Below are positions 35,106 through 47,609 of a DNA stretch of 64,000 nt, in pieces. The stretch is from Lepiota brunneoincarnata (lineage: Eukaryota > Basidiomycota > Agaricomycetes > Agaricales > Agaricaceae). The position numbers were made by a program, and so were the translations under genes. A model generated the notes under the pieces. The model was given only the letters and a program-made list of their open reading frames with translations. It was not told the origin of the DNA and made no database searches. The DNA is taken from positions 1 through 64,000 of the forward strand of contig JAEBUN010000018.1 in assembly GCA_023014365.1 (NCBI GenBank), written 5' to 3'. Within the stretch, counting starts at the first letter, position 1; each line of letters opens with the position of its first letter.

Positions 35106-36780
35106 TATTGAAAAGCAATTGATCACTGAATCACAATGAAGATCGACAAATCAGAGAACCCTCCAACAACCATCACTGTTTGGTATACCCAAGTAAACAA
35201 ACTCAATGATAACTTTTGTCATATCAACACCTTGTACGGCACCCCCAGGAACACATTTCCTCAAAGAAATCAATACAGTGATTGACCGTCACTTGGGACA
35301 TCACCATCACTTGGGACAATCAACAATTGTACCTCAGCCCCTAAAGTAAATACCTCAGGAAAATCATCAAAAATGTAACCTACCTGTATCTATATGAATC
35401 CTAAAAATTGTGAGGATTGAAGGTGAGATGAATGAGGAAGATATGATTTCTTCCTCAAAACTACCCAAAATGGGCCCAAACAACTTTCAGAGTCAGATCA
35501 AATGTCATTTAAGTCCGAGAAAATGCTTATTTTGACCCTTTTTTTTGGCTCAAACTGTAGGTATGCATTCAGGTTATTCATAAGTAAAATTTGGCATGCC
35601 TGGGTGCTCAGAGTGCAGTGCTAGCTGACTTTTTTGAGAGTGTGACATTCAGCTTAGGTAGAGGCATGCTCATAAAATCAAAAATCTGTATTCCCTTCCA
35701 ACCTCTCTTTTGTGGCCATATTCTAACACATATTTTCATGATTGCTCAAGCCAAGTCTATTGCTCAAAAAAAGCAGAAAGAGCAAGCAGAACTCAACCAG
35801 AAGCTTGATGCTGCTGCTGCTGCATGCCAGAACCTCAGGGACTTCATTCTTCACTGGCAAAAATTAAGTAAGGTGGCATAAATGTGCTACTAGAGCCAAA
35901 ATTCAGGCTCTAGTGGAGCAGGAGATGGGGATTGGTAAAGGAGAGGCTGGTGGGGATGTCAAGGAGGCCGACTAATAACTGGGTGTCACACCTTGGTCAC
36001 ACTGTACCAAATGACAGTTTTTGGCAATTTTGAGTGTCAAACTTTCAAAAAGACATACCAATAGTTGTTGTATCAGAATTTATTTTAATGAGCTTCCATG
36101 TTATATAGAACACTACTTACTATACATCTGCATAATTTATATGGTAGCATGGGACCAACAGCAAGCAGAAAAAAATAATCTCAATGTGATGTCCCAAGTG
36201 ATGGTTGATCACTGTACCAACCAAATCGAGGACCAAGCCATCCAAACAACAACGTGCCATACGTACAATTTTACCAAAGGAGTAACACTCCATGTTTCAC
36301 ACCATGAGACCCACATGCCATGGAGATAGACCATGCCATAGTAGAAGAAGGATATGAAGATCCTTATCCCAAAATCCCACAACCTGGAATACACTGAAGA
36401 AGACTCTGCACAAAAACTGTTGGAAATAGATGCAGGTTGTCATGGAACAACAAATGAAGGCTTATCAGAAGCAAGAATGCTTCTGATGTGGAGCAAATGA
36501 TCATTGGGTTAGTAAATGCCCACATCCACCACCTGCCAGACACTTCCCAGGAATGCATACCAATCCACCATGCCCAGCCAGAAATCCAAACTGTCCTCCC
36601 TTCCAAGGAAATAAGCCTAACCCCAGCTTTAAACCCCAACAACACAAATATTCCCTTGCTGTTGCAGAAGTCGCATCCCAAATGCGCCAAATGGTTGAAT
36701 GAACTTGACCCTGAATTACAACAAGAACTTCACTCTGCACTAGCCAAGGATCTGGAGATGCATCCATTCCAGGATTTTTA
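35106..36780 (+). pseudogene. gag of family 1 copy 4, split by a TA-flanked DNA element
   Basis: 35106-35275 and 36215-36780 join into gag C-terminal sequence: PRNTFPQRNQY, an acidic linker, the CCHC region with a TGA in it (36486), and the end EMHPFQDF. The gag N-terminus and 5' LTR of this copy are absent. Confidence 0.85.
35276..36214 (+). mobile_element. 939-bp Tc1/mariner-like element, non-autonomous or decayed
   Basis: The ends CAGTGATTGACCGTCACTT and the inverse of CAGTGATCAACCATCACTT form a roughly 27-bp terminal inverted repeat with about 4 mismatches, flanked by TA at 35274-35275 and 36215-36216. Removing it restores gag. The only notable ORF, 35591-35881, has a helical Gln/Lys-rich C-terminus (AQKKQKEQAELNQKLDAAA), perhaps a transposase remnant; no DDE motif is seen. 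It is unrelated in sequence to the Tc1 element at 4005. Confidence 0.85.
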
Positions 36781-36939
36781 AAAAGGAACAATGTCGATCG
36801 ATGTGCCCCTGCATGTTCAAGAACTCAGAAGGACATTCCTTACTCTCACTCCCAGAAGGCACATTTTCTCAATAAACTCTGTACAATCATGACTTTCCTC
36901 AAATAAATGATCCCTTTTCCTACCTGTCAAGATTTGGAG

Positions 36940-39900
36940 TGAATGGACATCAAAACCATGTGGCCATCACTACCCTGATAGACTCAGGAGCTCAAGGGAA
37001 CTTTATCTCCCACAAAGTCATTGAATGACACATGCTATCAAACTAAATGGCTGGACAAACCAATCCCTCTCAGCAACATTGACAGAACTGACAATCAACA
37101 TGGCAGGATCCATGAATACATCAAAATCAGAACCATCATTGATGAAGAGATTGCATGCTAGAAGTGTATGTCACAAACACTGGTGAGAAAGATCTCATCA
37201 TTGGATTTCCCTAGGTTGGAACAATACAACCCTGACATTAACTGGAAAGCCAAGACATTCTCTTGGAAACCCCAAATCAATCACCAGGACTTCTCCAAAC
37301 TCCTCAGAACCTTACAACGACCCATCAAACTCAACTCCATCACCATGGACATAATGGCTGGAAAAACCTCTTAACCCAAGGACAACTCAGAAGAATATGT
37401 CAACCTGTCAAATGTTGACCTTGACATCTTCTCTTTAGAAAGAGAAATGAACCTGATGCTTCTAACCCCATTAGAAGTAAACACCAAAGCAACACATGCC
37501 ACAATGCTCCACAATGAGCAACACAACCTGACAAAATTGGCAAACCAAAAAGGAAAACAACCAGAATTGAACAAAGAATTACCTGAGATTCCTTGGAGAT
37601 TTGCCTGATGGGCTAAAATATTCAATAAGAAAGCCTCTGAACAATTCCCACCATCAAGATTGTTTAATCACAAAATTGAACTAAAGCCAACATTTGAAGC
37701 AAAATCGATGAAACCTTATCAAGTGGCACCTGCCAAAGAAAAAGCACTAAAAGAATTTATAGATGAAAACCTCTGAAAAGGGTACATTCACCCCTCAAAA
37801 TCCCCTATGGCATCACCTTTCTTCTTTGTTGCCAAGAAAGGAGGAGACCTCCAACCCTGCCAAGACTATCATTATCTAAATGATCACACCATCAAAAATG
37901 CCTACCCAATCTCCATGATTTCCTCTATCATGGATAAACTCAAAGGAGCTAAGTACTTCACCAAGCCCAATGTCTGCTTAGGATACAATAATGTCAGAAT
38001 CAAAGATGGCAATCAATGGAAAGCAGCATTCAAGACTCCCATGGGTCTTTTTGAACCAACTGTGATGTTTTTTCGGACTTTGCAACAGTCCCATGATGTT
38101 CCAACACATGATGGACACACTATTCTCCAAGATAATGGAGAAAGGAGGAATCATCATTTATATGGATGATATCCTAATCTACAGTAAAATCCAGGAAGAA
38201 ACCGACTGACTTACAGAAAAAGTACTGCAAATACTGCAGGAAAACGATCTCTATCTCAAAACAGAGAAATGTGAGTTCAACAAACAATAACTCAAATATT
38301 TTGGCATGATCATCATGCTGGACAAGATAAAAATGGACCCTTGGAAAACTCAAGTGAATAGAAGACTGGCCAGTGCCAAAAACAGTCCAACACATTTGGA
38401 AATTCATTGGATTCTGCAACTTCTACTGGAAGTTCATCCATAGCTACTCCCACCACACCAAACCCCTTAACCAACTCCTATCCAAATCCAACAAGTTTGA
38501 ATGGAAAGAAGAACAACAAAAAGCATTTGAAACGCTCAAGAACGAATTCCTGAAGGAACCAGTACTCCTCATGCCTGACTTCCACAAAACCCTTCAAAAT
38601 AGAAGCCGATGCTTCCGAGTTTGCATCAGGAGCTGTCCTGTACCAACATGACATCAACAGAATATGGAAACCTGTATCATTCTATTCAAGAACATTCAGA
38701 CCAGCAGAATGCAACTATGATATCTATGATAGGGAACTCCTTGCTATTATCCAAGCCCTCGAAGAATGGTACCACTACCTCCTTGGCAGCCCCCATACCA
38801 TCTGTATCAGAATGGACCACCAAAACCTCACATACTAGCTGTAAACCCCAGAAAATCAACTGCTGACAAGCACGATGGTTCCAGACCCTTGCCGACTACA
38901 ACTTGAAATTAGAACACATCCCAGGATCAAAGATCCCTGCACCAGATGCTCTCTCAAGATGTCCAAACCACATCCCTGATGAGGATAATGATAATGAAGA
39001 TATCACCATGCTTCTGAACAACCTCTTTGTCACTGCAGTCAACATAGAAGATCAAAACCTGATTACAGTACTCCCAGAACACCTCTTTATCACCACTGTT
39101 GATATAGAACTACAAGAAAGAATCACAGAATCACCCAAATACAATGCTAGAACCACCAAAGCATTCAAACTCCTAAAGGAAACCCACCCTAATGCTGCCA
39201 ATAAAGACTTTGGAACAGTCCCGACCTTGAATGGTCCACTCCTCACTTTCCAAGAATGTGTCATCATTCCAGAAGACCTCCAACTCAGACTGTGATGTCA
39301 TCACAAGATACCACAACCACCCTACACATAGCCACCCTGGAGAACAGGAAACATATCACCTCACCAAGAAAGAAGTATATTGGCCAGGAATGTCGATGTT
39401 CATAAAGAACTACATCAAAGGCTGTCCCAAATAGTCAGCAACACAAAATCATACACAGACCTGGATCAGTGCGCCAACTCATTTGATTCCACCATCATCT
39501 TCCAGACACCCATTTGCTCAAATCTCATGGGATCTTATCACTGGTCTACCACCTAGTGTCAGTCATAATATGATATTGTCTGTGGTGGACCATGGCCTTA
39601 CAAAGGGGGTGATTTTCATCCCAACCTCAGATCAATCAAATGCCAACAACATTGGACAACTATTGATAGAAAAAGTCTTCACTAGATTTGGATTACCCAA
39701 TAAGATCATATCAGATTGAGACCCCAGATTTGCTGCCAATTCCCTCTGAGAGCTAGCCAAACGACTAAACATCCAACAAGCATTCTCAACTGCATACCAT
39801 CCCCAGACAGATGGTTCTACCAAATGGTACAACCAAGAAATCAAGACCTATCTTGCCATATACTGCACCAGGAACCCCCTTGACTGGTCAGAAACCCTCC

Positions 39901-40627
39901 CTATTGCCGAATTTGCACACAACTCCAAAATACATGCCTCAAGGCAGAAATCCCCATTCAAACTAATCATGGGATATAACCCTCTGCCGATACCCATGGT
40001 AATGGAAACATCAAACTTTCCATCAGTAGATGAACACATCAGACTCCCTGATAACTGCCAGAAATGAAGCACAAGCAGCACACCAACTCTCCACCAATAT
40101 TATGAAACAAAGAACCAGAAGAACTGTCAAACCCCTTGAAACACATCAAAAAGTATGGCTAGAAACCAAAAGCCTCAAACTCCTCTTCATCTCCAACAAA
40201 ATATCCCCAAAAAGACTAGGACCTTTCCTTATCTCAGAAGTCTTATTGCCACTCACATACAAACTAAAACTTCTGATCAAATGGAAGATACATCCTGGTG
40301 TTCCACCAAAACCTCCTAACCCCATATAATGAAACAGAAGCATATGGACCTCATCCAATGCCACTGCCACCAGACATCATCAACAAAGAAGAAGAATATG
40401 AAATAAAGCTATTCTCAATCACCACCATTACTGTGGAAAACTCCAATACTACATACATTGGAAAGGATACTCCCACATGGAGAACCAATGCATATCCAAA
40501 GAAGATCTCCACAACAATGCCTGATGAATACTTGGAAGAGTATAAAGAAGAACATCAACTTAACAGCAACAACCAGGAACTACCCAGAACCTACCAAAAG
40601 CAACTCCACTCTACTACCAAACACACT
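36940..40627 (+). pseudogene. Protease to chromodomain of family 1 copy 4
   Basis: Protease (LIDSGAQGNFIS near 36980) is followed by RT ([20 protein letters not shown] at 37807), RNase H, the integrase HHCC domain (39300-39440), the DDE core (39500-40000), and a frameshifted chromodomain (about 40380-40560). Many TGA stops and single-base indels are present, for example TGA at 37774-37776 and an indel in the RT core near 38075. CAA at 38388-38390 replaces the CGA of copy 1. It is the most decayed long copy. Confidence 0.9.
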
Positions 40628-40632
40628 CAAAA

Positions 40633-41652
40633 ATGTCTATGAACAACCTCAACCTCATCCACCCCCAATCCACTCCCCCCTTCTCCTCTTCCTCCACCAC
40701 CTCCTCAGTTGTTCATTATCAATGATCCCAGCGTCGAAAGAAACTCCCCAACTCCAATACCAAGGACATGCCCATTCACACCCTCCAATGCCTTCATCAA
40801 CGTCAGAGACAAAACTCCCGACCCCAACGCTACACCTGAACCAGAACCAGTAGCTGTCTTACCTATCAACTTCCACACAGTGGGAGTAAAGAATGTAGAG
40901 CCAGTCACAACCAGCATAGAAGACTTATGCACCTCCACCCAATTCCTCATCAACAAAGTCAACAACGCTCCCATCAGCAACTACAACAGAGAAGTATGGG
41001 CAAACTATATCCATCACATTAAACAAACAAAACTCCTCCATGATGCTTTCCACGCCCAATGAAAGTGGACTGAAAACTATGAGGTATTCCTCCTCACACA
41101 CCAAGGACTTATGTTACAAATGCCAAGAAAGAAACAACCCAATGTGACACCCCCTACCAACAAAGTCACCCCAAATCCCACATCAGGAAGAAAGAACCTT
41201 GTTGGAACTAACAACCTTTCCATAAAAATGTCACCAAACCAACCCCATTACGGAACTCTCCTGCTCCCATCCAACAAATTCCAAACCCCAAACCCAACAA
41301 GAGATCCTGATGCATTCAATGCAAACAAGTCAGACATTGGGCTATGGACTGCCCCCAATTTGCATGTCTCAGTTGCAAACAATACACTCCAGGCCACTAT
41401 TCATATGACTGCATCAAACATAGATGCCCACATTATGGAGTATGCCAACCTTGCCACAAACAAACTGAATGTCCTTCAAAAGGAATGAGACATACACCAT
41501 ACAACAGACCCGTGGCAACTCAACCCCAAACCACCCCATCCCTCCACTACCAATATTCAGAACTTGAATACCCTGAAGAAGATGACTATGACAATGGATA
41601 TGACAACATCACCATGTCCAACATGTACAGAGAACCAGTAGGAGATTTCTAA
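40633..41652 (+). pseudogene. ORF3 of copy 4, divergent version
   Basis: It starts MSMNNLN and reads through 40709-41062 with the block APISNYNREVWANYIHHIKQ, then a TGA, then a Lys-rich part. One frameshift later the knuckles appear: CIQCKQVRHWAMDC, CLSCKQYTPGHYSYDC and a less regular third unit (CPHYGVCQPCHKQTEC). The ORF ends YREPVGDF at 41652, without the tail found in copies 1-3 and 5. It belongs to the subfamily with type B LTRs. Protein-level similarity to copy 1 across large DNA divergence shows ORF3 was a real gene. Confidence 0.75.
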
Positions 41653-41724
41653 TACTCCACTTGAATTCAACAGAAAGAAAAGACGTAACAGTTATAATGG
41701 AATATAACCTTAAAAATGGGGTAA

Positions 41725-42138
41725 TGTTATCAGAATTCCCCAATCAGAAACCTGTCCGGAAGGAACTCTTATCAGAAGCACCTAGTATATAAATAGATAA
41801 AAGAACTGTCACTCTGAACCAATCAGAAGTGCACATCAGAACAATCTATAATTAACTAGATAAGACTTTGACTCAGTATGACTTGTTTACCTGGGTCCAG
41901 ATATATATAGTAGGAGTATAGCCACACATAGTAGTATATAAGGATACCATACTGTACCTTGTATCCTTATCTTAGTGTTATACAGTTCTTGCCTCCTATA
42001 CCTCTTTGCCCTTAAACCAGCTGGACTATAGTGCTCCGTTGTCTCCAAGTCATGCCTAGTAGAACAGAACCAAGTCTGTATAGACATCCTGTGTCGAATG
42101 CTGTGCTACTCAAGAGTGAACCCCTAACCTGGGTAACA
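41725..42138 (+). repeat. 3' LTR of copy 4 (type B, 414 bp)
   Basis: TGTTATCAGAATTCCCC to CCTGGGTAACA. The first 220 bp differ from type A; the last 190 bp or so (from the TATAAGGATAC region) are nearly the same as type A. Confidence 0.93.
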
Positions 42139-43117
42139 ATGGGGAAGTATAGACCATGGTGTAATGAGGCTGAATGATGCAAAAAACTTGAGGTTTGTTC
42201 ACTCTGGCTTCACCTATATAGCTTCAAAGGTGATTGGACTTAGATGTCCAAAAGAAATGCACCATAGGTGTGGCACCAGAACATGAATTTTATTCCTAGA
42301 ATACATTATACAGCAAAGTTTCATTGCCATGATGATTCCTTGTGTCCTGGAGCACAAAACAGCATACTTTGTTTCACCTCAAGTGTTACATGAAATAGAT
42401 AAGCGAGATCAAGAGATCAGGTCACATGATGGTGTGATACTTTTGGATGCCACTGTATCTAGTATAAACAATGCTACAAATCAGAGCAGCACACTGATGA
42501 GGAGAACTATCACTGTGAGACCCTAGGGGTTGTAAAATATGACATTAAAGAGTGAAGTGTGTAAATAGTTACAGATAGTGTTGTTTCTCAAGATGTAGGA
42601 AAAAATGACGTTTTCGGTAAGGTCATTTTCAACGGTAAGTCTCGATATTTACGCCAGATAATGTCATGGGTATAACGATGTAATATATGGTGGTCCAGAG
42701 GAGTGGTAATAACACCTCAAAGGGGGGGAATAGGGTATACCATACATATTATTGTTTTTCAGGCCTTAGGAAAGCGTAACAGTTTTAGTAAGATCGCTTT
42801 TCATTGGTAAAAATGGATATTAAGTATTGGAATATGATACTGGAGGTTTTATGTCGTCAGCAGGAGAGAAGGATCTACTTATAGCACTCATCCTGTTTGG
42901 CAAGCTGGTGGGTTAGATGAAATATTAGCAGTATTCGGGCATCTGTTTGGCCACAGCCCATAGTCGTCGTCATCGTCGTTATTTGTCAACAAATACCAAC
43001 CCTGACAATGGAGTGGAGCGTTTGATGAACGAGGTGTGGACGTGTTGTAAAAAAAAAACTGGAGCTGTACCTTTATATCCAAATTATAATTGTTCTCAAG
43101 TTTCAAGTTAGGATGTA
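42139..43117. other. About 980 bp without a recognisable gene
   Basis: A plus-strand 66-codon frame at 42329-42526 has no known motif. Two diverged copies of a short block (near 42597-42660 and 42772-42830, each AGGAAA.. then a GGTAA or AGTAAG run) suggest a decayed repeat. The left end of the CACTA element may lie here, but I could not find its termini. Confidence 0.4.
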
Positions 43118-43183
43118 GTGAGGAAAAATAAAGCGCGACCTCATCACTGTCGCGCATGTTTGCATCAACGTTGCATCCATCAC

Positions 43184-43283
43184 CACACCTGCCCCCAACC
43201 GCCATCATCACACCCACCCTCAGCCACCATCATCACACCCGCCCTCAACCGCCATCATTACACCTGCCCTCAGTCGCTATCAC
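43184..43283 (+). repeat. Four tandem copies of a 25-bp unit
   Basis: The unit is close to CACACC.(C/G)CCCTCA.CC plus GCCATCAT, repeated four times with a few differences. It could be read as a His/Pro-rich peptide, but flanking frames show no gene. Confidence 0.85.
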
Positions 43284-43559
43284 AGCTCCCAACAACATGT
43301 ATTATTATATTTATTCATGCAATCCATGTGCAAAGGCAAACCCGAGTGGAGGGGAGAGGAAACGAGCGAGACGGGCGCTGGAAAGGGTGGCAGCAGACTT
43401 CAGGGACAAACTTTCGCAAGTTCTTGGAGATAGGAATGTGGATTGGGTCCTGATGTGAGTATTTGATGAAATAAATTAGATAGCTGATGAAAGAGGGAGG
43501 TTTAGGGGTGAAAAACATAGCTCGGATACTGATAGCCGCTGCCACTGACAGTGCAGGCG

Positions 43560-44454
43560 TTCGACAATGAGCACACCGTCACGACATTCCATCTTTATGG
43601 ACACAATGGCGCGTCGCCAGGGGTGCAGCTTTTTGCGAATGGAGGAAGATGGAGGGTTGGGGGAAAGAGTCTGGACGAGGTGGCATGTTATGACTGGTGA
43701 ACTGTTGGGGTGATCTATAAAATTGTATCATTATATCTTGATGTATTTTTTGGCATTTTTTGGATGATCTACAAGCGATTTCAGTTGAATCAAACAACTC
43801 ATCAACTGGGTCTTTACCATATAGGCGCCTTTGTTGCCCGTTTCTCTGCAAATAGTGACTTTTGCTGTATGCTGGCCATAACGCACTCACCTCATCACAG
43901 AATGTTTTTGGTTTGTAGCGCTTGGACTTGTGTAGTGAGGGTAATATGAGCAGTCAACTGTTGCGATAGGATGGCTTTAAGGGTGGAGACATTTCCGCGT
44001 TCACGTTCAAGGTCGCTTTTGCATAATCGTAGATCTTTGTTGGCATCACGTAGTTCTCATTCTCGCTTCTTGAGGTCCATTTCAATGTCCATAATTTCAC
44101 GAGCATGCCACTTTTTGAGGTTCTTGATCTCGTCAGAGGCATTAACAAGCTCTCAGCGTTGATTAAGTTCTTGCGATCATGCAGTAGCAAGGTTGCAAGA
44201 AAGGGCAACATGGTTGGCCTGCAGCTCTGCAGCTTTGGCCCACTCTGCCTCCATATCCATGGCCAGATGGGCAGCATCAACTGCCCTTGCAGATTCAACG
44301 GAAGTGAGCTGTTCCTGTAACTTGGAGAGGACTGTGGAAGAAGCACCTTCACAGGACTGATGACACTGCTCATGCACTCGGTTTCCTCTCTCCTATCACC
44401 TTCATCACCTTGGATGAGATCAAGGCCAAGGCGGCGGCTGCGCAAATCATCCAC
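43560..44454 (-). pseudogene. Coiled-coil protein pseudogene next to the CACTA transposase
   Basis: On the minus strand 44377 to about 43890 reads as one long amphipathic frame: LSKLQEQLTSVESARAVDAA, AAELQANHVALSCN, DEIKNLKKWHAREIMDIEMD, DLRLCKSDLERERGNVSTL. It is broken by several stops, mostly TGA at positions where Arg fits. It lies downstream of the transposase stop (44584) on the same strand. It may be a host coiled-coil gene captured by the transposon or a host gene remnant. The part 43560-43890 is weaker. Confidence 0.5.
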
Positions 44455-44583
44455 TCGAATTACTCATCCAAGATATCTGAGAGACACCAAGTACATAGCT
44501 ACTGGCCTGTAATGGCGGACTTGAATGGTTTGCAAATCAACACGATCAGAGCCTTAATCCACCTGGATCTCCATATCAGGGCT

Positions 44584-47500
44584 TCAATCTACAATGGCCC
44601 ACGCACCCCTGTCTAATATCCTTCCAACAACACACTGCACTGTACTTAGATTGACAACTTCATCAACACCACAATCCTTATTACTGTAATAATAAATGCC
44701 ACTCTTCTGTGTTGCCTTGACACCACGAATAAGTGCCAGAATAACAGTTGTTGGCATGGCTAAGTCAAGTTGTGGTGCAGACGGGAGTTCCAGAACTAGG
44801 ATATGCTTTAGTTGGCCAAAGAAATCACATGGCCTGAATTCTGGTGTTCTTCTCTTTTGGTGAGCATGCCGATCCACAAGTTGAGTATACTGGAATGAAG
44901 AACATTCAGATACCATATGCAGGAAGGGGCATAGCACTCAACTTGCACAAAGGATGCATCCCGACTGTCCTCTCTCTTCCCAACTAAGTCACGGGCAATC
45001 ATGAGATCACCTCCTTCAAGATGAGTTACTCTGTCATACTGGACAATGGGCTGATCTTGTTTTATGACGGATTGAATAGCTTGCTTTGTGACATCAAAGC
45101 GTGTTGCTAAAGAAGCTAGAACTTTGTTATATATGGGTGGGGGTAGGGCCTCACACCGTCGTGGGGTGGAAAACATGTAGAGGGGGTCTAGTTGCACAAT
45201 GACAAGATGACAGGTTGAACATACATAAATCATGAACGATTTGGTCTGCTTTCTTCTTGTCAGGATCCAAAGATAGCACTTCATAAAGATCATATAATAA
45301 TTGTATTTGATCTAGTTGTGCAGTCACCACGACAAAGGTGTTGATGGATTCGTAAGGGTAGCGTCTACTTCTGATTGATGGAAGCAGAGTGTTACAATGA
45401 TGCTCCATAGGAAATGCCCAATACGTCCAGACAGGACCTGCCACCTGGATACCCCATGCAATATGAAGAATGGCATGGAGGGTCAGAGGACAAGCGGAGA
45501 GTTGAACAGGGTCATTTTGATAGTATAGCCTACATTGATTTAAGTATAAGAGCACAACGTAGAAAGCAGATACTTACTTTTCATACATCTGAACCCAAGA
45601 CTTGAAACCCTCATCAATCTGTTTCAAGTTCTCTTCCATGAGCTCAAACAACAAGCAGAGCTTCAAAAGTTTGACAAGCTGCATGAAGTGGTCATAGTAC
45701 TTCATGTTTGTGAACCTGCCACGAAGCACAACTGGAGCAATATAAAGTGTCCAAATGGCATACATCTCGGCAGTCATTTGTGACCATTTAGTTGCAATGT
45801 TGGGTACTGAAGCTCCAAAAGCTGCCAGAATTGTTGTGCCACATGCTGCTGTAGCTGCACCGATTTCATTCCAGATTTGCGTTGCAATAGCATAGCCTTT
45901 GCCCTGGTGATCTAGGTCCTTGAACTCACAAGTCCAGAACAGAATGAGGTTAGGGATCAAATTTTCCCAAATGAGGTGCATGAAGTCAAATGGGAATGAA
46001 GATGGGAATGAGAGTGAGGATATGGTACTGAGGATTGGTATCCCTTTGATGCCATATCGTTTGGCGAGTTCCTCATGTACAGTGTTACTGGGGGCCATTT
46101 CCACAGCGCAGGCTTGCTCTAAAAACTCCTTGTGAGTGCAAATGGGGAGGTCGGACGGGTTGTATTGAAGGGGATTTGCTTCAGGAAGCTTATCTTGTCG
46201 AAGAGGGACATAGTAAGTGCGAGAGTGTGAGCGTATCCCTTTGATGTTGCAGATACGGCATGGACTAATACCATTCTGCCCTTTCATGCGTGTGATCAGA
46301 GCCATGGCCGGAATGTCACCAAATGCTATGATGAGATAGGCATGAAGCGAGAATAACGATTGACTGATGGCGTCGAAAGCTTTGATGCCTATTTCAAGCT
46401 GAATGAGTTCTTGAGCAAGTGGCCAGCAGAACGAATCCCAATCCCAAGGCTTTTTTGGACCTGGGACTGTACCAACGTGAATGTGGTAATGTTTCTGAAA
46501 ACGTATTTTGGGGGGTAGATTGTAATTGACGAGGAGGATGGGCCAGCATGTCTTATCACACTGTTTGAATGGAGTAAAGCTGTCCGTTGAAAGACTGAGG
46601 GCAATATCGCGCTCATCAGAGAAAAAGAACATGGGATGACTTGTGTCAGGGATGAGAGTATTGAGCAAGGACTGATAATGGGAACCATCGAATATGTCCT
46701 TAATGATGCTGGACTTGTGAATGTGTTCACCCTGATAATGCATCTTTTTCGCGTGTGTGGGGTTTGCTGACATAGCTCGTAGGTGAGGGATGAGGGGAAG
46801 GTACCTGAATGTCTTGTGTGGCTTTCCATTAGTTGTGTATCGCAATTCCTTGCAGTTGGGGCATTCAGTGAGGTCTTCATATGGCCTGACAAAGCAACCA
46901 CAGCTGTTTATACAACAGCTGTATCGTATGGGCTGAAATCCAGACAGGGATCGAATGTGCTTCTTGGTCATTTTCAGGCTGACCTGATTGCTGCCTGGAA
47001 AAGCTTTACGGAGTCGACTAAAGGTGCACTCAGTTATGTGGTCCTCCACCTTAAGTGTATAGCTACGAAGCAGATTAAGGTCCAAATCCCCCAAAGCATT
47101 TGCATCTGAAGTATTGTTAGCGAGGCAGGTGATTTATGAAGCGAAGACAAACCTGTGGATGCGGACGCTGCTTCACGCTCAAATTTTTCACCAAGCATGT
47201 CCCAAGAGGAAATGCCAGCTACCTCAGACCCTGCGAACAAACCGTCATCTTCATCAACCTTGCTGTCTTCATCATTCTCACAGGTTTTATCACTCTTGCA
47301 GGCTTCATCACTCTTGCAGGCCTCAGGCTGGGAAGCTTCAGGCTCAGCTCCGGCAGCACCACCAAATCCCTCGTCTTCACTGTCGGTATCATTCCTATAG
47401 GCAGGCCCAGAACCATCATCTCGCAGGTGGCCATTTCCCCATCGCTGCTCCATCACGCACCTGATTCTATCCACAAACCTGTCTGACCGGCGCGTAGATG

Positions 47501-47609
47501 GCAATATATCAGGGAAGTTATCATCATGATTTTGTTCTAGTGCAGGGAGGGGTTCTGTGAGGTCCATATCGGCTTGAGAGGTAGGAAATTTCTCAGGAGG
47601 TTGGTACAC
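44584..47609 (-). CDS. CACTA/EnSpm-type transposase (Tnp2-like, Plavaka-type), spliced
   Basis: Exons on the minus strand: 47609(?)-47153, 47105-45578, 45529-45225, 45187-44943, 44889-44584. The GT-AG introns are 37-53 nt and their phases join one open frame. Features include a Cys cluster (YSCCINSCGCFVRPY, CPNCKEL), a core with STDSFTPFKQCDKTCWPI, NYNLPPKIRF, GPKKPWDWDSF and GDIPAMALITRMKGQNGISP followed by CRIC, and a C-terminal part with PLTLHAILHIAWGIQVAGPV, WTYWAFPMEHHC and SRRYPYESINTFV. This pattern is typical of the Tnp2-like transposases abundant in mushroom genomes. No internal stop was found, so it may be intact. The exact start is uncertain: acidic sequence precedes the core, and more coding sequence may lie at 47610-48072. 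Confidence 0.85.

Noticed and set aside
42329..42526. 66-codon plus-strand ORF
   Set aside because: It has no recognisable motif, no neighbouring exons that join, and the stretch is otherwise stop-rich.
43156..43458. Plus-strand ORF with a basic helical end (GGERKRARRALERVAADF)
   Set aside because: The N-terminal part is only the 25-bp repeat translated; the basic end may be an exon remnant but cannot be linked to a gene.
47114..47486. Plus-strand ORFs opposite the transposase N-terminus
   Set aside because: They mirror the repetitive acidic DEACKSD-type coding of the minus strand.
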